Positions 53,446-61,900 of a stretch of 64,000 bases of DNA are shown here, one piece after another. How positions within the stretch are numbered: position 1 is the first letter of the stretch; every line of letters starts with the position of its first letter. Made by a program: the position numbers and the translations under genes. The notes under the pieces were generated by a model, which saw only the letters and a list, made by a program, of their open reading frames with translations, searched no databases and was not told the origin of the DNA. The DNA is from Polycyclovorans algicola TG408 (GTDB lineage Bacteria > Pseudomonadota > Gammaproteobacteria > Nevskiales > Nevskiaceae), in assembly GCF_000711245.1 (NCBI RefSeq), contig NZ_JOMH01000001.1, positions 1,110,830 to 1,174,829 on the forward strand, given 5' to 3'.

Positions 53446-56259
53446 TCAGAAGCGGCCGCGAATACCCAGCGCGAAGCTGCGTCCGTATTCCTCGAACTGC
53501 AGCGTGTTCGCCCGGCTGCCCTGATACAGCTCAAGCGGGTCGTCGACCAGATTGCGGGCTTCAGCCAGCAGATCGAAAGCATCGGTCAGGCGATATGCCG
53601 CCGTGAGATCAAGCTGGCTGCTCTGCTCAACGAAGATGTCGAAGTTGCGGTCGTCACCCACTTCATCGATGAACTCACCGCGCTGCGAGTAGCTCAGGCG
53701 ACCGCTGAACCGGCCGCGTTCGTAGCCGATGTAGAGGTTGGCCACCTCGTCCGGCGACTGCGGCAGCGAGAACGACTCGCCTTGACGCTCGGCCAGTTTC
53801 AGGTCGGTGTCGAGGAAGGTGAAGTTGGCGCCCACCAGGAAGTCGTTGAGTGCCGGCACCCACGCGCCCAACTGCTGCTCGACGTTGAACTCGAACCCGA
53901 CAATGGAGGCCTCAGTGCTGTTGACCGGCCGGGTGACCTCAAAGCCCGCAAATTCGGGATCGTTGTCGGTCGTGAACTCGGCCACGAAGTTGTCGATGTC
54001 CTTGTAGAACACCCCGGCCGACAGTACCGCCCCGCCGCCCGGATACCAGTCCACCAGAAAATCGAGGTTCATCGACTCAAAGGGGTCAAGTTCCGGGTTG
54101 CCGACTTCCACTTCCATGTCCTCGCGATTGATGCTGGCGCGCGGCGAAATATCGGAGAAGCTCGGTCTGGCGATGGTGTTGGACCATGCCGCCCGCATCA
54201 CCACCGTGTCGCTGGGCTCATAGCGCAGATGCACCGCCGGCAACACGTTGGTGTAGTCCGAATCAACACTGCGCGGATTCAGTGTCAGGTCACCGTTGAC
54301 GTCGAACTCAAGCTGGTTGCCATCGGCCGAATAGTCGGTCTGCTCGACGCGCACCCCGGTGATCAGCTTCCAGCGCGACCACTCGACGGTGCCCATGACG
54401 TACCCCGCCAGAACGTTCTCGTCGGCGGTGAAGTCCTCGGCCGAGTTCAGTTCGAGATTCTCCTGTACATCCTGAGGCCGCTCGTTGAATTGATTCCGGT
54501 TGGCGGCGAAGAAACCCTGGAAGGCACGGCCGTTTATGCCGTCGCCGATGTCTCCGAACGGATAGCTGGGCGCGCCGGTGGTGAAGTCGTCAAGAATCAC
54601 GGCGGCGACGTCGCGCAGTTCTGTCTCGTCGACATTCGAATCCTTTGACTTGAGCCGATAGTCAAGACCGGCCTTCATCACCAAGCCGTCAATCCCGAAC
54701 GCCCGGTCACGTTCGGCATTGAAACTCAGGGTGGTGTCGTTATCGTCAACGGCAATCGGTTCCAGTACCACTCGGTCCAACAGGTAGTTGGCATTGCGCA
54801 AGTAGGTCGTGTCTGGCGCGCCAGCCGACAGGATCTCGAACGTGGGAATCCCCCTGCCTTGCGTGAACGTGGCATCCAGTGGCCCCAGGTCATATTCAAA
54901 GCGGCCCTCGCGCTCGTCGGGCACGCGCTCGCGGGTGATCGAGTGACCCAGCCGGTAATCCATCGTCCAGTCGCCGCGAATGTGTTCGGCGCCGATCGAT
55001 GCCGCCACGGTGTCCTGCTCCTTGGTGCGGAAGCGGGTGCGACGACGGAATGAATCCGGCTCGATGCCCTCGTAAGTGCCATTCACGCCGTCGAAGTTGG
55101 TGAGGGTGCCGTCTTCAAACACCACGATGCTGCGCTGACGCTCCTCGGCGTCGGTGAACTCGCTGTACAGCATGTTGAAAAACACCGAATCGTCGAAGGT
55201 CGGGCGGTATTCAAGATTGACGTTGGCGCCAAGGCGCTCACGTTCGACAAAGTATTTGCGCTGCTGGGTCTCGATCAGTGCGAACTGCTCGTTGCCGGCC
55301 TGATCGGTGATGAAGTCGTAGGCTCCCTCGATGTTGTCCGACTCGAAGTCGCGGTTGACGTAGTTGGCGCCAATCGAGATGCCCAGATTGTCGGTACCCG
55401 AGCCGAAGCTCACCACCTGGTCGTAGTTGACGCGCAGATCCGGGTTGATCTCGTCGTTCAGCTCGCTGTACTCCGCCTCGGCACGCACCCGGAAGGGGTT
55501 GTCACGGTCGGCATCAAACGGCGAGCCGGACCGCACGTCGATGGCGCCGCCAATGGCATCGCCCGGCATGTCCGGCGTCGGAATCTTGGTCACTTCCAGC
55601 AGATCGACCGAGCCCGAGGGAATCACGTCCAGCGGTACCGCGCGATCACCCGCTTCCGGTGTGCCGATGCGCATGCCGTTGATGGTCACGGTGCTGAGAT
55701 TGGCATTGACGCCGCGCACCGACACGAACCGCCCTTCGCCCTGGTCGCGGGTGATCGAGATGCCCGGCAGACGCTGCAGGTTTTCGGCCACGTTCTGGTC
55801 CACAAACTGACCGGTGTCGTCGGCCGACAGGTAGTTGCTGATGCTGTCGCTGGTGCGGTACCGGTTCAGCGAATCGTTCAGGGCGATGCGCTGCGAGCGC
55901 ACCACAATGTTGTCCACGGCGGTCGGCTCTGCACCCACCGCGATGTCCAGATCGGTACGGGCACCGGCGGTCACCGTGGCATCGACGCGTTCGCTGTCGT
56001 TGCCTTCATAGCGAACGTCGAGCACGACCGCGCCGGTCGGCAGACCGGTCAGCACGAAGCGCCCGGCCTCATCGGTGACCACCGAGGTTTCGCTGCCAAC
56101 CACCTGCACCCGGGCGCCAACCAGTGGCCGGCCGGTGTCGGCGGCACGAACCGTACCCTGCACCGAGCCGCTGCGGGCCACATCCTGCGCCTGCACAAAG
56201 TAGGGCGTGGTCGCCAGAAAGGCGGCGATCAAGCCGGCGTGATAACTGGAATAGCGCAT
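53446..56259 (-). CDS. TonB-dependent receptor with carboxypeptidase-like N-terminal domain
   Basis: A 937-residue outer-membrane receptor. A signal peptide ends at PYFVQAQ; residues about 33-110 form a CarboxypepD_reg-like beta sandwich (GTVRAADTGRPLVGARVQV). The plug domain follows (VDQNVAENLQRLPGISITRD, RFVSVRGVNANLSTVTINGM), then a 22-strand barrel ending RSFALGIRGRF with terminal Phe. This class often imports glycans or other oligomers. An exported pyrophosphatase gene lies just upstream on the same strand, 85 bases away. Confidence 0.93.
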   Translation of the reverse strand: MRYSSYHAGLIAAFLATTPYFVQAQDVARSGSVQGTVRAADTGRPLVGARVQVVGSETSVVTDEAGRFVLTGLPTGAVVLDVRYEGNDSERVDATVTAGARTDLDIAVGAEPTAVDNIVVRSQRIALNDSLNRYRTSDSISNYLSADDTGQFVDQNVAENLQRLPGISITRDQGEGRFVSVRGVNANLSTVTINGMRIGTPEAGDRAVPLDVIPSGSVDLLEVTKIPTPDMPGDAIGGAIDVRSGSPFDADRDNPFRVRAEAEYSELNDEINPDLRVNYDQVVSFGSGTDNLGISIGANYVNRDFESDNIEGAYDFITDQAGNEQFALIETQQRKYFVERERLGANVNLEYRPTFDDSVFFNMLYSEFTDAEERQRSIVVFEDGTLTNFDGVNGTYEGIEPDSFRRRTRFRTKEQDTVAASIGAEHIRGDWTMDYRLGHSITRERVPDEREGRFEYDLGPLDATFTQGRGIPTFEILSAGAPDTTYLRNANYLLDRVVLEPIAVDDNDTTLSFNAERDRAFGIDGLVMKAGLDYRLKSKDSNVDETELRDVAAVILDDFTTGAPSYPFGDIGDGINGRAFQGFFAANRNQFNERPQDVQENLELNSAEDFTADENVLAGYVMGTVEWSRWKLITGVRVEQTDYSADGNQLEFDVNGDLTLNPRSVDSDYTNVLPAVHLRYEPSDTVVMRAAWSNTIARPSFSDISPRASINREDMEVEVGNPELDPFESMNLDFLVDWYPGGGAVLSAGVFYKDIDNFVAEFTTDNDPEFAGFEVTRPVNSTEASIVGFEFNVEQQLGAWVPALNDFLVGANFTFLDTDLKLAERQGESFSLPQSPDEVANLYIGYERGRFSGRLSYSQRGEFIDEVGDDRNFDIFVEQSSQLDLTAAYRLTDAFDLLAEARNLVDDPLELYQGSRANTLQFEEYGRSFALGIRGRF

Positions 56260-56344
56260 CTCATGTCCCCTGATCTGAAATGGATCGTGTTGGTGTCCGG
56301 GCGGCGAGCGATTCGAGGTGGCGCTGCCCGGCCGTAATGCCCGG

Positions 56345-57004
56345 CTATCGGGCGGTACCGTCTGCGTCGGGTGTTGACGGATTCGAATGGGCCCTGATCG
56401 CGCTACGGAGCAGCGTCATCGCCGCGTCACGGTTGCCAAAGCCGGACGTCACCACGGCCTTGCGTCCCTTGGGCAGGTTTTTATAGACGTTGAAAAACTC
56501 TTCGATTGCCTGGCGCTCGATCACCGCCAGGTCATCGATGTCCCGGAAGGCGTCGTAGTGGGGGTCCACGGCAGAGGTCGGTACTGCAATGATCTTCTCG
56601 TCGCCTTCACCGCCATCAACCATGTTCAGCATGCCAATCGGTCGCACCCGGATCAGTGCGCCGGGCACGATCGGCTCGCGGGTCAGCACCAGCACATCCA
56701 GCGCGTCGCCGTCATCCCCGAGGCTGGACGGCACGGCGCCGTAGTTGGCCGGGTAGCGCACGGCCATGCTCTGAAAGCGATCGACCATCACATGGCCGCT
56801 GGCGGGATCGATCTCGTACTTGGTGAAGCTGCCCTGGGGGATCTCGATCAGCGCCAGAAACTCTTCGGGCGCGGTGGCCGGCTGGGCCACCGAGAACGGG
56901 TGGGGCATCTGAGCGCCGAGGCTTGGCACCTGCGGCGCCAGCGTCAATCCCATTACCGCGCAGGCAGAGCGCGTCGCGCCCCCGAGTCGTAAGCCAATGT
57001 GCAT
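56345..57004 (-). CDS. Exported family I inorganic pyrophosphatase
   Basis: A 219-residue soluble-type pyrophosphatase. The catalytic set is visible: IEIPQGSFTKYEID, YPANYGAVPSSLGDDGDALDVLVL with the three Asp, VDPHYDAFRDIDDL and FNVYKNLPKGRKAV. Unusually the first 32 residues (IGLRLGGATRSACAVMGLTL...SLGAQ) look like a signal peptide, so it may work in the periplasm rather than on cytosolic PPi. It is upstream of, and in line with, the TonB receptor gene, suggesting pyrophosphate or phosphoester use. An internal cytosolic start at the Met before PHPFSV is the alternative. Confidence 0.85.
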   Translation of the reverse strand: MHIGLRLGGATRSACAVMGLTLAPQVPSLGAQMPHPFSVAQPATAPEEFLALIEIPQGSFTKYEIDPASGHVMVDRFQSMAVRYPANYGAVPSSLGDDGDALDVLVLTREPIVPGALIRVRPIGMLNMVDGGEGDEKIIAVPTSAVDPHYDAFRDIDDLAVIERQAIEEFFNVYKNLPKGRKAVVTSGFGNRDAAMTLLRSAIRAHSNPSTPDADGTAR

Positions 57005-57365
57005 GCCGGAAGGCTAGGCACGCGGGGTTATCTTTTTATGACGGCGTGATTGTGTTTTTGTGACCGCGCCGCGCGCCGCTCATTCCGGTGTGACGGAGTC
57101 GGGGCCGGCCGCTGATTGCGGATGATGCGACTTGTCCGGCTCTCGGGCCGCCCGCCACGCAGCGGAAGGCGACGGTCATGCCCGCGTGTTTCGGCTACCG
57201 TGGGGCGGTGATCCGCCCGGCGTCGGAAGGCTTCCGACCCCGTAGGCGCCGAGGTTCAGCGCAAGCGATGAGGGCTAGCGAGAGCGCATCTCTCGTGCCG
57301 GGCGGGTTGCTCCAACGGTGTCGCCGTGTCTTGAGGCCGGACTGTTCGCGGCGCAGTCTTGTCAC
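57005..57365. other. 361-base intergenic region with two small palindromes
   Basis: The region lies between the divergent pyrophosphatase and addiction-module genes. I find no supported gene. Two adjacent inverted repeats stand out (GGGCGG-4-CCGCCC at 57203-57218 and GTCGGAAG-1-CTTCCGAC at 57222-57238). They may be operators, protein-binding sites or a REP-like relic. Confidence 0.4.
57203..57238. repeat. Pair of tandem short inverted repeats
   Basis: GGGCGG/CCGCCC with a four-base loop is followed three bases later by GTCGGAAG/CTTCCGAC with one central base. Together they could fold as two hairpins. They sit about 130 bases before the addiction-module antitoxin. Confidence 0.35.
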
Positions 57366-57605
57366 ATGAACCTTTCGACTGAACATCTGACCGCAGCGGT
57401 TCTGGCGCTCCCCAGCGAGGTCAGAGCGGCGTTGGTCGACCGTCTGATCGAGAGCCTTGATCCGGTCAATGATCACGCCCAGCAGGCACTTTGGGCCTCT
57501 GAAGCCCTGCGTCGCAGGGATGAGGTGCGGGATGGCCGCGTGGCGACAGTGCCGGCAGCAGACGCCTTTGCAAAAGTTCGTGAAGCCGTCACGCTGCCCC
57601 GGTGA
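57366..57605 (+). CDS. Addiction-module antitoxin (PF09720 type)
   Basis: A 79-residue protein of the putative addiction-module component family: LALPSEVRAALVDRLIESLD, then a helical tail with RRRDEVRDGRVATVPAADAF. Members pair with ParE/RelE-type toxins coded immediately downstream. Its stop overlaps the toxin GTG (GTGA). The antitoxin is intact, while the toxin is broken by an amber codon. Confidence 0.82.
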   Translation: MNLSTEHLTAAVLALPSEVRAALVDRLIESLDPVNDHAQQALWASEALRRRDEVRDGRVATVPAADAFAKVREAVTLPR

Positions 57606-57907
57606 GGGTCGAGTTTCATCCTGAAGCGCTGTCGGAATTTCAGGAGGCAGCGCAGTACTAGGCGACGCAGCAGCCCGGACTTGGACTCCGCTTCGTCGAG
57701 CAGGTGGAAGGGGTCATCAACAGCCTTGCCGATCACCCCGAGACCTACGCAGTCTTCGAGCAGGACGTGCGCCGCTGCCTGGCAAAGCGCTTTCCGTATG
57801 CGGTGCTCTACACCATCGAGCCGGACCATATTCTCGTTGTGGCCGTCATGCACTGCCACCGTGCGCCGAGATACTGGCGTCATCGGCGCACCGGAAACCC
57901 TGGCTGA
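57602..57907 (+). pseudogene. RelE/ParE-family toxin interrupted by an in-frame amber codon
   Basis: The 102-codon frame starting at GTG 57602 reads VEFHPEALSEFQEAAQY, then TAG at 57659-57661, then continues in the same frame with QQPGLGLRFVEQVEGVI, FEQDVRRCLAKRFPYAVLY and VVAVMHCHRAPRYWRHR to TGA. These are the usual blocks of a ParE/RelE toxin, whose family has Y or W near the stop position. A single base change (TAC or TAT to TAG) explains it. The toxin is therefore probably inactive. Confidence 0.85.
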
Positions 57908-58120
57908 TCAAGCCGCAATGTCGACGTAATCGACACGGCTTGAGGGTGGTGGAATGACGATGCCGTCTTCCCGCATGCCTTCCAGATGGAAGCCGATGGC
58001 GACGCGAATCTCCGCCTCCACTTCCGCCTCGCTACTGCCGGTGGCGACGCAGCCCGGCAGATCGGGCACGTAGGCCGAATAGTTGTCGGCGACTTTTTCG
58101 ATGACGATGGCGTAGCGCAT
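57908..58120 (-). CDS. hicB: HicB-type antitoxin without a HicA partner
   Basis: A 70-residue protein with the HicB RNase-H-like fold: AIVIEKVADNYSAYVPDLPGCVATG, then EAEVEAEIRVAIGFHLEGM and IPPPSS. HicB normally neutralises HicA, a small dsRBD-like RNase coded upstream, but none fits in the 23 bases to the next gene. It has no C-terminal DNA-binding domain. Its stop abuts the end of the broken toxin, so two toxin-antitoxin remnants meet tail to tail. Confidence 0.8.
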   Translation of the reverse strand: MRYAIVIEKVADNYSAYVPDLPGCVATGSSEAEVEAEIRVAIGFHLEGMREDGIVIPPPSSRVDYVDIAA

Positions 58121-58143
58121 TGGGGTATTCCAAATGGGCTGAA

Positions 58144-58971
58144 CTAGCTGTTGATCTTTTGTTCCAGAAGGGTGGCGATCAGGTGTCCCTGTGCGGCCAG
58201 CAGCTTTAGCAGATCATCTAGCGGCACAAAGTAGGCCCGAAGCTGTTCGATTCTAATTGGGCGACGGGCCATGACAACCGTGTGTTGATGGTCGCCTGAG
58301 CCGAAATATGGCGCAATAAATTCCAAGGCAATGCGCTTAGTTCGCGAGACGCCAGCCTGTTGGCATCGCTCAACCACGTCCTTTGCAACCTCATGTCGAT
58401 CTTCAGTCGTTCCTTGACGATGGACGATCCTATGCCTCAATGCAGCCGCCGCTGCAGGTACCAGCGACAGATCGATGCCATTGCGATATCGCTCTTCCCT
58501 GATGCGCATGCCGGGCAGAGTCTCACGGAATGATTTGAGGATTTTTTCGGGCTTTTTGCTGCGCTCAGAGTTGTTCGCTACCAGCGAGCAAATCAGTTGG
58601 CGTTCTGCCGTCGCATGCAAGTCAAACAGCAGGTTTTCATACAGCTCGTATGCCGTCGCGAGCAGCCACGACTGAGCGAAGATGCCGGCAAGGGCAAGTT
58701 CTCGAAGCGTGTCATCAGTGTTGTGCTCGATCATTCCTGCGCTGATGGGTTGGCCATCGTTTGCACTGGAAAAGCTGAAGCTGTAACCCGCTGAAGACCC
58801 TCCCGTGAGCGCCAACGTTTCCTGATCAAGATTGGCATCAAGTTTTTGGGTCTGTCGCATGGCGTCTCGCACCACGTCCCCCATCAGCGATGCCGTGACG
58901 GTAAGTTTTGCCACACCCGTCAGAAACTCGAGAAAGCGAGATTCTGGGCTGAGCCCCTCGGGGGTTTCCAT
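58144..58971 (-). CDS. HEPN-like protein downstream of the restriction-modification gene
   Basis: A 275-residue all-helical protein I do not recognise as a named family. Residues about 100-200 form helices ending in AALRHRIVHRQG: R-H-R-I-V-H fits the Rx4H catalytic motif of HEPN ribonucleases and the common RN-x3-H variant. Other segments: WLLATAYELYENLLFDLHA, KILKSFRETLPG. It starts one base after the stop of the type IIG-like gene, in the same operon. By context it may be an RNA-cutting abortive-infection partner; the enzymatic role is inference. Confidence 0.55.
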   Translation of the reverse strand: METPEGLSPESRFLEFLTGVAKLTVTASLMGDVVRDAMRQTQKLDANLDQETLALTGGSSAGYSFSFSSANDGQPISAGMIEHNTDDTLRELALAGIFAQSWLLATAYELYENLLFDLHATAERQLICSLVANNSERSKKPEKILKSFRETLPGMRIREERYRNGIDLSLVPAAAAALRHRIVHRQGTTEDRHEVAKDVVERCQQAGVSRTKRIALEFIAPYFGSGDHQHTVVMARRPIRIEQLRAYFVPLDDLLKLLAAQGHLIATLLEQKINS

Positions 58972-58972
58972 T

Positions 58973-61900
58973 TCAATTCACCGCCCGATAACCCGCGCCT
59001 TCGGGCTTGATGCGCCCCAGCGCTTCCAGGGTGTCGAGGATTTGCGGCAGGCGTTTTTTCCACGGGCCTTTTCCGGTGAAGCAGGCCGCGATGGCCTCAA
59101 GGCTGAGCGGAACGCGGGCGGCGGTGAGCACGTCGGCGACGCTGCGTACCTGGGCGGGCAGTTCTGGCGGCCAGGGCTGGCGTTTGATCGGCGCCACCAC
59201 GGGCGCGGGGCTGTCGTCTTCGACGTCCATATCGGCTTCGATCTGGGTGTTCGCGGTGCCGCCCTGCGGGTTCTGGAACTCGGGCCGCAGCCAGCGGATA
59301 TGGCCGCGCGCTTCTTCCGCTGCACGCTCGGTGTTGAGGGCGACCAGCCGGTTCAGCAGCTCGGCCTGCGCGGCGGCTTGCGCGTCGTCGGGTTCGGCGA
59401 AGGGCGTGGTGCCGCCGGGCTTGCCGACCAGGTCGGGGGCCAGGTCGCCCCAGCCGTAGGCGGCCAGCACTTCACGGTCGAGGTCGTCGTGCAGGCTGGC
59501 GAGCACGCTCACCAGGCCCTGTTCGTGGATGACTTTTTCCTTGGCAGTGAGCGGCCGCTGCTGGCGCAGCGCTTCGAGCACGTTGTAGCAGCCGGTGAGC
59601 GTCAGGTTGGGATGCGCCGCCTGCTGCTGCTTGCGGTGACGGTCGATGGCTTCGGCGAGTTTGCCGATGCGGGTCGACTGATCGGGGTTGAGATTGGGGA
59701 AGGGGAAGGTTTCGAAGCAGCGGGAGTTGTTGTATCGCGAGTCGTTCCCCATCCCCAGTCTGCCGCCCGATGCCAGTGCCCATGCCGCGTGAACTCGGCT
59801 CGATAGCGTCCCATGCGAGGCTCCGTCATCAAGTGCGATTGACACCAGGCCTTGATCAGCTGCGATCTCTCGATCCACGAATAGGAAAATTCGATGCTTT
59901 GCCGTCATAACGGTGGCGATGTAGCGCTGCAACCCTGCTTGGCTCTCCCTCAATCGAGGATTTGGTTCGCCAAAAAGCCACCAGTTTTCTCGGCGCCCCT
60001 TTCGAGGGTTGAGGTCTCGCTCGGGCTTCACTCTTGAATGCAGCCATTGAAAGATCGCTGGAAATTGGCTGCGCAAGACATTTTCCGACAATCCGAAAGC
60101 ATCAATCACATAGACGTTTCTTGGCCGCTCGGTCAGGTCTCGTCCGTTCCGAAAGGGGCGAATGATTGATTCATGGCCGGCTCTGGAGAGTCCTAACTCT
60201 CTGGCTTGACTTTCGTTAACGACAAAGCCTGCCCCCATTAGCACGAGCCCCCGCACGCTCACCCCTTTACTGCTGATCAGTTGCTTCGCCCCGGCCACGT
60301 CGGCGCCAACGGAGAGATCAGCGTTAATGGCGCCACATTGGCTAGCAAACTCAGCTCGCATGCCCTCCGCCTCGCGCTCCCCGGTTTCCTTGAGCACGCG
60401 CAGCACGCGGCCGGTGGCCGCGCCCTCTCCCAGCCTTCGGCCACCCTCTCCCGCACGCGGGAGAGGGGTTGGGGGAGAGGGCGGCGCGTCAGCGCCGGGG
60501 GCCGCGCCCACGGTCATGGCAATCCGCACGGCGGCGCCATCGCCGCTGTCCACCCAGGGGTGGTCGGGGACGGCAAAGGTCAGCACCAAAGCAGCGCCGT
60601 CATTCCCGCGCAGGCGGGAATCCAGCTTTTCGGTCGTTTCCTCGGTGGCCGTACGCCGCGCTGCGCGCGCCGCCTGGATTCCCGCCTTCGCGGGAATGAC
60701 GGGATTGAGGTGTTGCTCAATCACCCGCCGATTGAAGGTTTGGCGAATGCTGTTGGTGGTGATCAGGCCAAACTGGCGCAGCGCGCCGGCGCGGGTGAGT
60801 TCGGCGGCGTGGTGCCACCAGTACATGACGAAGTCGCTGCTTTCGGGCACGTGGGGCCAGGTGTTGCGCAGGGCTTCGGTGTAGCCGTCGCCCAGCGCAT
60901 CGCGCATGCGGGAGGCACCGATAAACGGCGGATTGCCCACCACAAACTCCGCCTCGGGCCACACAGCCTTGCGCGGGTTCAGGTACCGCTCCTGCGGCGT
61001 CTGTGCGGCTTCATCGGGCACGTCTTCGCCGGTCACTGGATGCTTTTTGAAGCTGCGGCCATCCCAGCGGGTGACGGGTTTGCCGTGCTCGTCGACCACA
61101 AAGTCCACGCTGTCGTAATCCAGCACGGCGTCGCGGCATTCGATGGTGCGAAAGTCTTTGAGCACGGGCAGCGGCGGGGTGGCGTCTTTGCGGGTGCGGA
61201 AGTGCCACTGCAGGTAACCAATCCACAGCACCAGCTCGGCCAGCGCGGCGGCGCGGGGGTTTACTTCCAGCCCCAAAAACTGGTGCGGGTCAACGGTGAG
61301 CCCTTCGGTCTCGAAGCTTTGGCTGGCGCCGAGCGACTCCATTTGGTTGAGCACTTCGCCTTCGAGCCGCTTGAGGTGCTCCAGGGTCACGTACAAAAAG
61401 TTGCCGCTGCCGCAGGCGGGGTCGAGCACGCGCACGTTGCACAGGTGTTGGTGAAACTGGCGCAGGGCCTTGAGCGCGTTCTTGGTGTCACCTTCTTTCG
61501 CCAGGGTGAGCGCGGTGGCCTGGGCCAGCTGCCAGTCTTCCCGCAGCGGCTCGATGACGGTGGGCAGCACCAGCCGCTCCACGTAGGCGCGCGGGGTGTA
61601 GTGGGCGCCCAGCTTGTGGCGTTCGCGCGGTTCCAGCGCGCGTTCCAGCAGGGTGCCGATGATGGCGGGTTCCACCTGCGTCCAGTCGGCCTTGCCGGCC
61701 TCGATGAGCAAGTCAATCTGCGCCCGCTTGAGTGGCAATACGTCGGGCGATTTGAACAGCTTGCCGTTGAAGCGCAGCAGTTCTTTGCGCAGCAGCACCG
61801 AGAAGCCGCCCCGGTCCATGGTTTGCCACAGGTCGGCCACCAGCGGCACGAACTGCTCGGGCGCCTGGCTCAGGGTTTCCAGCAGTTCGGTGAAGCTGCG

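Noticed and set aside
57659-57661. Pyrrolysine or programmed read-through at the toxin TAG
   Set aside because: No pyrrolysine system is expected in this group and the context is an ordinary toxin pseudogene.
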